DNA from: Tychonema sp. LEGE 06208
Lineage (GTDB): Bacteria; Cyanobacteriota; Cyanobacteriia; Cyanobacteriales; Microcoleaceae
NCBI RefSeq assembly: GCF_015207505.1
Contig: NZ_JADEWT010000012.1
Coordinates: 1-64,000 of the forward strand
Length of the DNA stretch: 64,000 nt
Direction: 5' to 3'
This document shows positions 55,172 to 64,000 of the stretch, piece by piece. Numbering within the stretch: the first letter of the stretch is position 1; every line of letters starts with the position of its first letter. The notes below the pieces were generated by a model that was given only the letters and a program-made list of their open reading frames with translations, searched no databases and had not been told where the DNA came from. Made by a program: the position numbers and the translations under genes.

Positions 55172-58100
55172 TTAAATCGGTTTGTCTTCTCCTGCTTGCT
55201 TGTGACGGAAATATTCGCGGATGGCGTTAATACCTTTTTCTGCAATTTCAATTGGGGGATCTTCGAGGGGGTTTTCTCTTAAATCAAGTCTGGATAAATT
55301 GGTGAGACGGGTGATAGATTCTGGTACGCTTGTCAGTCCGTTGTGACTTAAATCAAGTTGGGATAAATTGGTGAGACGGGAAATAGTTTCTGGTACGCTT
55401 GTCAGTCCGTTGTTCCATAAAGCAAGTGTGGATAAATTGGTGAGACGGGTGATAGATTCTGGTACGCTTGTCAGTTCGTTGTCACTTAAATCAAGTGTGG
55501 ATAAATTGGTGAGACGGGTGATAGATTCTGGTACGCTTGTCAGTCCGTTTCCACCTAGATTAAGATAGGATAAATTGGAGAGACGGGTGATAGATTCTGG
55601 TACGCTCGTCAGTTGGTTGTAACTTAAATCAAGTGTGGATAAATTGGTGAGATGGGAGATAGATTCTGGTACGCTTGTCAGTCCGTTTTCACCTAAATTA
55701 AGATAGGATAAATTGGTGAGACGGGTGATAGATTCTGGTACGCTCGTCAGTTTGTTCGCACCTAAATTAAGATAGGATAAATTGGTAAGACGGGTGATAG
55801 ATTCTGGTACGCTTGTCAGTTGGTTTCTACTTAAATTAAGTTTGGATAAATTGGTGAGACGGGTGATAGATTCTGGTACGCTCGTCAGTTTGTTGCCATA
55901 TAAAGAAAGTGCGGATAAATTGGTGAGATGGGAGATAGATTCTGGTACGCTCGTCAGTTGGTTCCAACTTAAATCAAGTGTGGATAAATTGGTGAGACGG
56001 GAGATAGATTCGGGTACGCTCGTCAGTTTGTTGCCATATAAATTAAGATAGGATAAATTGGTGAGACGGGCGATAGATTCTGGTACGCTCGTCAGTTTGT
56101 TGTTCGTTAAATCAAGTCTGGATAAATTGGAGAGACGGGAGATAGATTCTGGTACGCTTGTCAGTTTGTTGCAACTTAAATTCAACTTTTCCAACCATTC
56201 CAACTCAAACACCTCGGTCGGAATTTCGGTTAATGAATTACTGCTCAAATCTAATTCAGTGAGGCGTTGTTCCTTGACTCCTTGAATTAATCGGAAATAT
56301 TTACGAATCGCGTTAATACCTTGTTTTGCAATTTCAATTGGGGGATATTCGAGGGGGTTGCTACCTAAATCAAGTGTGGATAAATTGGTCAGACAGGTGA
56401 TAGATTTTGGTACGCTCGTCAGTTGGTTGTTACTTAAATCAAGTTTGGATAAATTGGTGAGACGGGTGATAGATTCTGGTACGCTTGTCAGTTGGTTACT
56501 ACCTAAATAAAGTTCGGATAAATTGGTGAGATGGGAGATAGATTCTGGTACGCTCGTCAGTTGGTTCTTACTTAAATCAAGTGTGGATAAATTGGTGAGA
56601 TGGGTGATAGATTCTGGTACGCTCGTCAGTTGGTTGTCATATAAATAAAGTGTGGATAAATTGGTGAGATTGGAGATAGATTCTGGTACGCTTGCCAGTT
56701 TGTTGTTCGTTAAATCAAGTGTGGATAAATTGGTGAGATTGGAGATAGATTCTGGTACGCTCGTCAGTTGGTTGTTAGTTAAATAAAGTGTGGATAAATT
56801 GGTGAGACTGGAGATAGATTCTGGTACGCTCGTCAGTTGGTTGTTACTTAAATAAAGTTCGGATAAATTGGTGAGATTGGAGATAGATTCTGGTACGCTC
56901 GTCAGTTGGTTGTTACTTAAATCAAGTTTGGATAAATTGGTGAGATTGGAGATAGATTCTGGTACGCTTGCCAGTTGGCTGCCACGTAAAAAAAGTATGG
57001 ATAAATTGGAGAGACGGGAGATAGATTCTGGTACGCTCGTCAGTTGGTTGCCACTTAAAAAAAGTATGGATAAATTGGTGAGACTGGAGATAGATTCTGG
57101 TACGCTCGTCAGTTGGTTGTTACTTAAATAAAGTGTGGATAAATTGGTGAGACGGGAGATAGATTCTGGTACGCTCGTCAGTTGGTTGTTCGTTAAATCA
57201 AGTGCGGATAAATTGGTGAGACGGGTGATAGATTCTGGTACGCTCGTCAGTTGGTTTTCAACTAAATAAAGTTCAGATAAATTGGTGAGACGGGTGATAG
57301 ATTCTGGTACGCTCGTCAGTTGGTTGTTACTTAAATTCAACTTTTCCAACCATTCCAACTCAAACACCTCGGTCGGAATTTCGGTTAATGAATTACCGCT
57401 CAAATCCAATTCAGTGAGGCGTTGTTCCTTGACTCCTTGAATTAATCGGAAATATTTACGAATCGCCTTAATACCTTGTTTTGCAATTTCAATTGGGGGA
57501 TCTTCGAGGGGGTTGCTACCTAAATCAAGTTCGGATAAATTGGTGAGACGGGTGATAAATTCTGGTACGCTCGTCAGTTGGTTGCTACTTAAAAAAAGTT
57601 TGGATAAATTGGTGAGACGGGTGATAGATTCTGGTACGCTCGTCAGTTGGTTGCCACTTAAATTAAGTGTGGATAAATTGGAGAGACGGGTGATAGATTC
57701 TGGTACGCTTGCCAGTTGGTTGTTACTTAAATTAAGTGTGGATAAATTGGAGAGACGGGTGATAGATTCTGGTACGCTTGCCAGTTGGTTGTTATTTAAA
57801 TAAAGTTCGGATAAATTGGTGAGACGGGTGATAGATTCTGGTACGCTCGTCAGTTGGTTACTACCTAAAAAAAGTGTGGATAAATTGGTGAGATGGGTGA
57901 TAGATTCTGGTACGCTTGTCAGTTGGTTTTCACTTAAATCAAGTGTGGATAAATTGGTGAGAAGGGTGATATTTTCTGGTACGCTTGTCAGTTGGTTACT
58001 ACCTAAATAAAGATCGGATAAATTGGTGAGATGGGAGATAGATTCTGGTACGCTCGTCAGTTGGTTGCTACTTAAATTAAGTTCGGATAAATTGGTGAGA

Positions 58101-58693
58101 CGGGTGATAGATTCTGGTACGATCGTCAGTCCGTTGTAACTTAAATCAAGTTTGGATAAATTGGTGAGATGGGAGATAGATTCTGGTACGCTCGTCAGTT
58201 TGTTGTTACTTAAATCAAGTTTGGATAAATTGGTGAGATGGGAGATAGATTCTGGTACGCTCGTCAGTTGGTTGTTACTTAAATCAAGTATGGATAAATT
58301 GGTGAGATGGGAGATAGATTCTGGTACGCTCGTCAGTTGGTTGTCACTTAAATTAAGTTTGGATAAATTGGTGAGACGGGAGATAGCTTCTGGTACGCTT
58401 GTCAGTTCGTTGTTATATAAATCAAGTGTGGATAACTTGGTGAGACGGGTGATAGATTCTGGTACGCTCGTCAGTTGGTTGAAACATAAATCAAGTGTGG
58501 ATAACTTGGTGAGACGGGTGATAGATTCTGGTACGCTCGTCAGTTGGTTGCCACTTAAATTCAACGTTTCCAACCATTCCAACTCAAACACCTCGGTCGG
58601 AATTTCGGTTAATGAATTACTCATCAAATCTAATGCAGTGAAGCGGTGTTGCTTGACTTGTTGAATTTCTTGGCGAATTGTGTCAGTAGTCAT
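55172..58693 (-). CDS. Giant leucine-rich repeat protein with three tandem modules
   Basis: The 1173-residue protein is made of roughly 48 LRRs of 23 residues, near LTNLSxLDLSNNQLTSVPESI. Three modules each open with an RFTALDL/LTELDLSxNSLTEIP and TEVFELEWLE block. Each module ends with NPLEDPPIEIAKQGIKAIR plus KYFR. That ending resembles the helix between LRRs and a Roc GTPase in Roco proteins, but no Roc, COR or kinase domain follows; after the third module the chain ends at HKQAGEDKPI. No signal peptide, so cytoplasmic. Repeats are nearly identical at DNA level (69-base unit), implying recent expansion. It is probably a protein-binding scaffold; partner unknown. Confidence 0.9.
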   Translation of the reverse strand: MTTDTIRQEIQQVKQHRFTALDLMSNSLTEIPTEVFELEWLETLNLSGNQLTSVPESITRLTKLSTLDLCFNQLTSVPESITRLTKLSTLDLYNNELTSVPEAISRLTNLSKLNLSDNQLTSVPESISHLTNLSILDLSNNQLTSVPESISHLTNLSKLDLSNNKLTSVPESISHLTNLSKLDLSYNGLTIVPESITRLTNLSELNLSSNQLTSVPESISHLTNLSDLYLGSNQLTSVPENITLLTNLSTLDLSENQLTSVPESITHLTNLSTLFLGSNQLTSVPESITRLTNLSELYLNNNQLASVPESITRLSNLSTLNLSNNQLASVPESITRLSNLSTLNLSGNQLTSVPESITRLTNLSKLFLSSNQLTSVPEFITRLTNLSELDLGSNPLEDPPIEIAKQGIKAIRKYFRLIQGVKEQRLTELDLSGNSLTEIPTEVFELEWLEKLNLSNNQLTSVPESITRLTNLSELYLVENQLTSVPESITRLTNLSALDLTNNQLTSVPESISRLTNLSTLYLSNNQLTSVPESISSLTNLSILFLSGNQLTSVPESISRLSNLSILFLRGSQLASVPESISNLTNLSKLDLSNNQLTSVPESISNLTNLSELYLSNNQLTSVPESISSLTNLSTLYLTNNQLTSVPESISNLTNLSTLDLTNNKLASVPESISNLTNLSTLYLYDNQLTSVPESITHLTNLSTLDLSKNQLTSVPESISHLTNLSELYLGSNQLTSVPESITRLTNLSKLDLSNNQLTSVPKSITCLTNLSTLDLGSNPLEYPPIEIAKQGINAIRKYFRLIQGVKEQRLTELDLSSNSLTEIPTEVFELEWLEKLNLSCNKLTSVPESISRLSNLSRLDLTNNKLTSVPESIARLTNLSYLNLYGNKLTSVPESISRLTNLSTLDLSWNQLTSVPESISHLTNLSALSLYGNKLTSVPESITRLTNLSKLNLSRNQLTSVPESITRLTNLSYLNLGANKLTSVPESITRLTNLSYLNLGENGLTSVPESISHLTNLSTLDLSYNQLTSVPESITRLSNLSYLNLGGNGLTSVPESITRLTNLSTLDLSDNELTSVPESITRLTNLSTLALWNNGLTSVPETISRLTNLSQLDLSHNGLTSVPESITRLTNLSRLDLRENPLEDPPIEIAEKGINAIREYFRHKQAGEDKPI

Positions 58694-58796
58694 TTCCCTG
58701 TCCCCAAATATCTTTAAATATTACACTAAATGGTAAATATCACCGATCGAGCTAATATTGATCTTAACCTGTCCATACCCGAACTCAGACCTGTCC

Positions 58797-59600
58797 ATGA
58801 CACCCGATGTTTTCCCCGGAGCCGCTGCGGAACCGGCCCCTGAATCAACACCCGAAATCAGCTTAGATTTGCAAGTCCGACTCAAGACTGAAGACGGACA
58901 GCTATTGTTGCTGCTTCCTCCAGAAACCAACACCGAGGCCGCAACTGGTGCGGCTTCGACTTGGACTGAACTTTGCCAGCAGCTAAAAGTTAGGCTGAAT
59001 GCAGGAGAACGCTTTTGGCAGCCAAATGCAGAAGTAAAATTGATGGGGAGCGATCGACTTTTAGATATCCGCCAACTGCAAGAAATCGCCGATGCCCTAT
59101 CGGAAGTGGAACTGCAACTCAAACGAGTCTACACCAGCCGCCGTCAAACCGCCGTTGCTGCAGCTACTGCAGGCTATTGTGTAGAACAGCAGCCTCCGGT
59201 TTCTTCTCTGAGTCAAACGGTGGCCGAAAAACCGCAATCGCTGGCGGAACCTTTATATTTGCAGATGACAGTGCGATCGGGCGTAGAAATTCGCCATCCA
59301 GGGACGATCGTACTTTTGGGAGATGTAAATCCCGGTGGCTCAGTCATCGCCGGAGGAGATATCCTAGTTTGGGGGCGTTTGCGGGGCGTAGTGCACGCCG
59401 GTGCCGGTGGCAATACCAAAAGCGTGATTATGACCTTGCAGATGGAACCGATGGTGATTAGGATTGCTAAGTATGTGGCCAGAGGCCCTGAAACCTCACC
59501 CGCTCAGTTTTTCCCGGAAGTCGCCTATGTGACACCTCAAGGGATTCGGATCGGTAGAGCCTCGGATTTTGACAAATCGCAGTTAATTGGGGGTGATTAG
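58797..59600 (+). CDS. minC: Septum site-determining protein MinC
   Basis: From the ATG at 58797 it encodes 267 residues; a TTG 13 codons earlier is less likely. The N-terminal part is Pro/Ala/Glu-rich, then LQVRLKTEDGQLLLLLPPET. The C-terminal beta-helix domain is clear: RSGVEIRHPGTIVLLGDVNPG, GGDILVWGRLRGVVHAGAGG and VIRIAKYVARG. MinC blocks FtsZ assembly away from mid-cell when bound to MinD. minD and minE follow on the same strand, but a 416-base repeat-filled gap separates minC from minD. Confidence 0.92.
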   Translation: MTPDVFPGAAAEPAPESTPEISLDLQVRLKTEDGQLLLLLPPETNTEAATGAASTWTELCQQLKVRLNAGERFWQPNAEVKLMGSDRLLDIRQLQEIADALSEVELQLKRVYTSRRQTAVAAATAGYCVEQQPPVSSLSQTVAEKPQSLAEPLYLQMTVRSGVEIRHPGTIVLLGDVNPGGSVIAGGDILVWGRLRGVVHAGAGGNTKSVIMTLQMEPMVIRIAKYVARGPETSPAQFFPEVAYVTPQGIRIGRASDFDKSQLIGGD

Positions 59601-59998
59601 TTATTGGTTATTGGTTATTGGTTATTGGTCATTGGTTATTGGTCATTAGTCATTGGTTATTGGTTATTGGTTATTAGTTATTAGTTATTGGTTATTGGTT
59701 ATTGGTTATTGGTTATTGGTTATTAGTTATTGGTTATTGGTTATTGGTTATTGGTTATTGGTTATTGGTTCCTCGCTACGAATTCCCAATTTCCAATTCT
59801 TAATTTCCAATAACAACTGACAACTGACAACTGACAACTGACAACTGACAACTGACAACTGACAACTGACAACTGACAACTGACAACTGACAACTGACAA
59901 CTGACAACTGACAACTAACAACTGACAACTGACAACTGACAACTAACAACTGACAACTGACAACTAACAACTAACAACTGACAACTGACAACTGACTA
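59599..59998. repeat. Paired heptanucleotide arrays splitting minC and minD
   Basis: 59599-59769 is about 24 units of TTATTGG/TCATTGG, beginning inside the minC stop codon. A 40-base spacer with GGTTCCTCGCTACGAATTCCC follows. 59811-59998 is about 26 units of CAACTGA/CAACTAA and ends 18 bases before the minD ATG. It is the longest array pair in the window. Confidence 0.9.
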
Positions 59999-60016
59999 AT
60001 AAATCTAAAATCGCTT

Positions 60017-60823
60017 ATGGCTCGCATTATTGTTGTTACATCAGGGAAAGGCGGAGTGGGAAAAACCACATCCACAGCCAATCTCGGCATGGCTTTAGCT
60101 AAGCGGGGGCGCAATGTTGCCGTCATTGATGCCGATTTCGGTCTCAGAAATTTAGACTTGCTGCTGGGCTTAGAAAACCGCATTGTTTACACGGCCTTAG
60201 AAGTTCTCGCCGGAGAGTGCCGGTTAGAGCAAGCTTTGGTGAAAGATAAGCGGCAGCCGCGTTTGGTGCTGTTGCCGGCTGCCCAAACTCGGATGAAGGA
60301 TGCCATCAGCGCTGAGCAAATGAAGCAGCTTGTGGGGATGTTGGGAGCAAAATACGACTATATTTTGATTGACTCTCCGGCTGGAATTGAACAGGGTTTT
60401 CAAAATGCGATCGCCCCGGCGCAAGAAGGCATCATTGTCACCACTCCAGAAATCGCTGCTGTCCGGGATGCCGATCGAGTCATCGGGCTGCTAGAAGCCA
60501 ACAATGTCAAAAAAATTAGGCTGATCGTCAACCGGATCAGGCCTGCAATGGTGCTGGCAAATGATATGATGTCGGTGCAAGACGTGCGGGAAATCCTCGC
60601 CATTCCGCTGTTAGGCGTTGTTCCCGACGACGAGCGCGTCATTGTTTCTACGAACCGAGGCGAACCATTAGTATTGTCGGAAACGGCCTCTTTAGCTGGA
60701 ACGGCCTTCGACAATATTGCCCGCCGCTTAGAAGGCGAAAAAGTTGACTTTCTCGATCTCAATTCCCGTCCCGAAAACTTTTTTACTCGCCTCCGCAAGT
60801 TCTTCAATACTAAAATTATGTGA
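60017..60823 (+). CDS. minD: Septum site-determining ATPase MinD
   Basis: The 268-residue ParA/MinD-type ATPase has the deviant Walker A GKGGVGKTTSTANLGMALA, with a signature Lys before the loop, switch I DADFGLRNLDLLLGLENR, and IDSPAGIEQGFQNAI (Walker B). The C-terminal amphipathic membrane-targeting helix is ENFFTRLRKFFN. It binds the membrane as an ATP dimer, recruits MinC and is released by MinE. The start has no Shine-Dalgarno; a heptanucleotide array ends just upstream. Confidence 0.96.
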   Translation: MARIIVVTSGKGGVGKTTSTANLGMALAKRGRNVAVIDADFGLRNLDLLLGLENRIVYTALEVLAGECRLEQALVKDKRQPRLVLLPAAQTRMKDAISAEQMKQLVGMLGAKYDYILIDSPAGIEQGFQNAIAPAQEGIIVTTPEIAAVRDADRVIGLLEANNVKKIRLIVNRIRPAMVLANDMMSVQDVREILAIPLLGVVPDDERVIVSTNRGEPLVLSETASLAGTAFDNIARRLEGEKVDFLDLNSRPENFFTRLRKFFNTKIM

Positions 60824-61070
60824 TGTGCTGCAATATTGGCGATCGACCTCAAACAGCAACCACCGCACCACAAAAATTACTTGAAAGTTTTCCCAAGTGA
60901 TACCGGTTCCCCAAAAGCATCAAACTGCTGCCCCCTACTCCAACCCAGACGGGAATAAGTCATTCCCCAATCTTAAAATCTCAAACTTGTATTGAGCGAA
61001 GCCGAAGTATCTAAAATCTAAAATCGACTGACTTGTTCTATGCCCAACCCTTGACAAATCCGCTATACCC

Positions 61071-61442
61071 ATGCTATACACACTTCTCGAACGACTTTTC
61101 CCGCGCACCCCTGACAACAGCCGCGACGATGTAAAACGTCGCCTGAAACTGGTTTTAGCCCACGATCGCTCAGAGCTCAGCCCCGAAATGGTTGAATCGA
61201 TGCGCCGAGAAATTCTAGAGGTGGTGTCTCGCTATGTGGAAATCGATACTACTGAGTCGGAGTTTGCGCTTGCTAGCGATCAGCGGGCGACAGCATTGAT
61301 TGCAAATCTCCCGATCCGGCGCGTCCGCCTCGAACAGCCACGGGAGAATTTGCCCCAGAATTTGCCCCAGAATTTGCCCCAAGATATTCCCGAGTATGTA
61401 CCGGAGTATGTCGTGGACATTCTCCCGGAAACGACAGATTAA
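61071..61442 (+). CDS. minE: Cell division topological specificity factor MinE
   Basis: The 123-residue protein has the N-terminal membrane/MinD-contact segment [21 protein letters not shown], then [20 protein letters not shown] and [12 protein letters not shown] of the topological specificity domain. MinE stimulates MinD ATPase and makes the Min system oscillate. Residues about 91-123 are an unusual tail of NLPQ repeats and [14 protein letters not shown], encoded by 12-base tandem repeats (AATTTGCCCCAG). The tail is longer than typical MinE (about 90-100 residues). It lies 247 bases after minD. Confidence 0.92.
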   Translation: MLYTLLERLFPRTPDNSRDDVKRRLKLVLAHDRSELSPEMVESMRREILEVVSRYVEIDTTESEFALASDQRATALIANLPIRRVRLEQPRENLPQNLPQNLPQDIPEYVPEYVVDILPETTD

Positions 61443-61770
61443 CCGGGGAGCATCTGCGGCTTTGTAAAAATATTTTTTTGTGGGAATGCGATCCTTTACT
61501 AGGCGATCGCGCGACAGCGCTACAAAAACAAAACTCAGATGCTCTCTCAAAAAATGCGATCGTTTCTATTAAAAATTTTTCAAGATCAAAACAAATCACC
61601 GGATTAGCGATCGCTCTACGATTTCTATTCTGTTCGCTAGATTACTATAACAAAAACGTTTCGCAGTGCGGACGACCGTCCGTAATAAGAACGGACAGTC
61701 GTCCGCACGAACCTTATTTACTGTGGCTAATCGACCGGAAACTATATCTCTTGTGATTCATTTTTCTGCT
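61443..61770. repeat. Convergent gap with an 18-bp stem hairpin
   Basis: GTGCGGACGACCGTCCGT (61666-61683) pairs with ACGGACAGTCGTCCGCAC (61691-61708), one wobble, 7-base loop. It resembles the AGTCCGC dispersed palindromes. Lying between convergent minE and CLC genes it could end transcription, though no U-tract is present. The rest shows no gene. Confidence 0.65.
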
Positions 61771-64000
61771 TCAAGACGCTCTCACCAAAATTACATTGCA
61801 GTTGCTTTGACGAGAAATCAGGGCTGGAATATTTCCCTGTTTCATCTGTTGCAACAATCCCTCTCGACTCGCACCCAAAATAATCACATCGCTCCCATCC
61901 TGCTTGGCATAACTCAATACTGCAGCCGACACAGAATCAGCACATACAGAAGTCGTTAAGATAGAGGCATTCACTTGGGGCTTGAGAAACTCAGCGGCAG
62001 CTTTCAAGATTTCTTCGGTTGGTTCAAAGTCAACACGATTGGCTTGGCGCTCCTCAGAAGCATCGTACACATGAAATAATCTGACTTGTGCGGTTTTGGT
62101 CAGAGAAATCAATCCAGGTAGCAACCGAACTGCTTGATGGGCATTGGGCCCGCCTGCCATTGGTACTAACCACCGCTCAAAAATTGCTCGATCGATTAAC
62201 TTCACCAACACCACTTCACAAACAGCCTGTCGAATCATAGTATCGACAACTCGACTAAAAACCCGCCCCGGTGTTTTAGTGCTGCCTTTCCAGCCCATTA
62301 AGACGAGATCGATATGTCGCTCTTCGATCGTTTCGAGAATGGCACTTGACAAATCATGCGCCACTAGAATCTGGGTATGGATCGGAACTTGCCACGCTTG
62401 ACACAGACGGATTGCCTGCTTTAGTAACTTTTGACCCTCCGCCGTTTTTACTGGAGTTTCTGCAAGCGCCTCATGTCTTGGCACAACAATCACCTGCAAA
62501 CATTCAATTTCATAGTTGCGATCGCGGGCAATTGCCACTGCCATTTCTAACAGCGTCAGGGAGGTTTTTGGATTGCTCAACGGCACGAGGATGCGCCCTT
62601 GTCCAGTTTCGGGCGATTTGGTTTGATGAATTATCCGAGATCGTTCTACCTTTGGTTGAGCGAGACTTTCGTTGTTGAGATAAGCTGCTTCAACGCGAAT
62701 AATATCGCTGCGGGTAATAATACCGACCAATCGCCGTCCTTCTACGACTGGTAAGCTATGGAGATTGTGTCGATCGAGCAAATGCAGCACATAGGCAAGC
62801 GTATCTTCTGGGTTAATGCGAACCGGCTCTGGTGTCATCAGCTCGCTGACAAGATTCTCACCATTCAATCCTCGTGCAGAAAAGTTGGTAATATCCTTTT
62901 GAGTTACAATGCCGACAAGCTTGCCGCTTTCTACCACCGGAAACGTGCGGTGGGAAGACAGGGAAAACGCCTGTAACGCTTCTTCCAGACGAATCCGACT
63001 AGAAAGCGTTTCTACTTTCGGCTGCATCACATTCAATGCAGTTAAATCTGTCCAAGGATCTTGAGCGCTCGTTTCTTTCGTCAGGTGAATGCCTTTAAAG
63101 GCCAGCAAGCGATCGTAAAGCGAACCCTCATCAAGCAATTCTGCAATCAGGTAAGAAGTCACAGATACGATCATCAGCGGCAACACTAAATTAAAGTCAG
63201 TCGTCATCTCAAACACTAGGATTACCGCAGTAATCGGAGTGCGAGCAACCGCACAGAAAAATGCCGCCATCCCCACCCGTGCATAGGTGGTTGCCAGACT
63301 TAAACCCAAAACTTGGTGTTCTCCGACTCCTACGAGGTATCCTAACGCTGCACCCAGTACCATGCTGGGAATCAGCAACCCGCCCGGTGCGCCAGAACCG
63401 TAGGTGACGACGATCAGAAAAAACTGGATGCAAAAGACGATCGCCACGAGTTGCCAGTCTGCATTTCCGGTTAATAGCAGTTCTTTGAGTCCGGCATTGT
63501 CTCGAAATATATCTGGTAAAGCAGCGAGTGCAATTCCCGTAATCAGCCCAGCAAATCCGATTCGCCAGGGTAAGCCGACACGGAAAAAGCGGCGGTACAA
63601 CGTCAAACTTGTCAGGATTGAGCGATTGAACAGCACGCCAAGTCCGCCTGCTATGATTCCCAGCAGCAGGTAAAACGGAATCTCAGAAGCAGAAAAGCTG
63701 GTATTAAAGACAACAAGATGCAGGTCTAAATCGAGATTGTGCGAACCACTGATCCGAGCGACAACTGACCCGATGAACGAAGCTAGGATAGCGGTTCCCA
63801 AGGTGATTCCTGACACGTCTTGCAACAGTTCTTCGACCACAAATAAAACACCTGCGATCGGCGCGTTAAACGCGGCTGCAAGTCCCGCTCCGGCTCCGGC
63901 TGCGAGGATCTGACGGCGATGATCGGGTGAAGTTGGGAACCATCGACTCAGTTGACTCGCTAACGCTGCCCCAATCTGTACCGTGGGGCCTTCTCGTCCG
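61771..64000 (-). CDS. CLC chloride transporter with CBS and USP domains (5' part outside the window)
   Basis: The frame runs from TAA-side 61771 to the window edge, giving about 743 residues. At the edge it reads GREGPTVQIGAAL, the anion-gate loop, so roughly 130 N-terminal residues are missing. NAPIAGVLFVVEELLQDVSG and GAPGGLLIPSMVLGAALG continue the CLC domain. A CBS pair (VMQPKVETLSS, GIVTQKDITNF, GIITRSDIIRVE) and two USP domains (LVLMGWKGSTKTPGRVF, VIILGASREGLLQQ) follow. The layout matches the protein at 31429-34239, but here the gating Glu is present, as in proton-coupled antiporters. The two are clear paralogues. It is convergent with minE. Confidence 0.92.
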   Translation of the reverse strand, partial: GREGPTVQIGAALASQLSRWFPTSPDHRRQILAAGAGAGLAAAFNAPIAGVLFVVEELLQDVSGITLGTAILASFIGSVVARISGSHNLDLDLHLVVFNTSFSASEIPFYLLLGIIAGGLGVLFNRSILTSLTLYRRFFRVGLPWRIGFAGLITGIALAALPDIFRDNAGLKELLLTGNADWQLVAIVFCIQFFLIVVTYGSGAPGGLLIPSMVLGAALGYLVGVGEHQVLGLSLATTYARVGMAAFFCAVARTPITAVILVFEMTTDFNLVLPLMIVSVTSYLIAELLDEGSLYDRLLAFKGIHLTKETSAQDPWTDLTALNVMQPKVETLSSRIRLEEALQAFSLSSHRTFPVVESGKLVGIVTQKDITNFSARGLNGENLVSELMTPEPVRINPEDTLAYVLHLLDRHNLHSLPVVEGRRLVGIITRSDIIRVEAAYLNNESLAQPKVERSRIIHQTKSPETGQGRILVPLSNPKTSLTLLEMAVAIARDRNYEIECLQVIVVPRHEALAETPVKTAEGQKLLKQAIRLCQAWQVPIHTQILVAHDLSSAILETIEERHIDLVLMGWKGSTKTPGRVFSRVVDTMIRQAVCEVVLVKLIDRAIFERWLVPMAGGPNAHQAVRLLPGLISLTKTAQVRLFHVYDASEERQANRVDFEPTEEILKAAAEFLKPQVNASILTTSVCADSVSAAVLSYAKQDGSDVIILGASREGLLQQMKQGNIPALISRQSNCNVILVRAS

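Noticed and set aside
55368-58664. Several plus-strand open frames rich in RRVIDSGTLVSWLLLKSSVDKL-like repeats
   Set aside because: They are antisense shadows of the LRR gene; their periodicity comes from its 69-base repeat.
1-64000. tRNA, rRNA and riboswitch genes
   Set aside because: A read-through of the intergenic regions found no T-loop GTTCGAATCC-type words in tRNA context and no recognised riboswitch core; a covariance-model search would be needed to be certain.

Overview
The window looks like chromosome from a filamentous, non-heterocystous cyanobacterium of the Oscillatoria/Microcoleus type. The cyanobacterial assignment rests on ndhD, a Tab2/Atab2 protein, DUF3727, DUF4079 and YqeG-type genes, a minCDE cluster, and many GCGATCGC (HIP1) octamers. 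The genus-level guess is inference from the abundant heptanucleotide arrays and short palindromic dispersed repeats. No tRNA, rRNA or CRISPR array was recognised.

Layout. 1-8.3 kb: a Pro/Gln-rich gene tail touching a CofE-like (F420 ligase type) gene, a double-GNAT protein, ruvX, DUF3727, mltG, yqeG and proB. 8.4-12.7 kb: an unknown helical protein, ndk, a broken coiled-coil/membrane gene, an MprF-like DUF2156 protein, and a small RHH-like protein followed by the remains of a retropepsin-like gene. 13-18.1 kb, minus strand: deoC, recO, an MFS exporter and a GT4 glycosyltransferase. An IS200/IS605-type element with a frameshifted tnpB lies just upstream of deoC. 19.8-31 kb: an unknown protein, two TPR proteins, an exported protein, pdxJ, a nucleotidyltransferase, Tab2, PmbA/TldE, an SGNH hydrolase fused to an ADP-ribosylation/crystallin J1-like domain, and a HAD remnant. 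31.4-40.6 kb: a CLC-CBS-USP protein, a second GT4 gene with a small partner, a DHH phosphoesterase, bioF, a 49-residue protein and tldD. 40.9-50.6 kb: a 1423-residue sensor kinase, DUF1361, an SbmA/ABCD-like ABC transporter and an HTH-NB-ARC protein. 51-58.7 kb: ndhD, DUF4079, a response-regulator remnant, an ndhD 5' fragment and a giant leucine-rich repeat protein. 58.8-64 kb: minC, minD, minE and a second CLC-CBS-USP gene cut by the window edge.

How the genes work together. MinCDE place the division septum. MltG and RuvX serve cell-wall and DNA maintenance, and RecO serves recombination repair. TldD and PmbA are the two halves of one protease but sit about 12 kb apart. NdhD belongs to the NDH-1 complex and Tab2 supports photosystem I gene translation. 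The remainder is mostly single-gene metabolism (proB, ndk, deoC, pdxJ, bioF), surface or envelope functions, and accessory signalling.

The most unusual material is in five places. (1) Heptanucleotide arrays abut start and stop codons with a consistent strand polarity. (2) The complete CLC protein has Gln where its paralogue has the gating Glu. (3) The SGNH/crystallin J1-like fusion. (4) The triplicated LRR module, which carries the linker usually preceding a Roc GTPase but no GTPase. (5) Several genes are caught in decay: tnpB, a retropepsin-like gene, a HAD gene, an ndhD copy and a response regulator.
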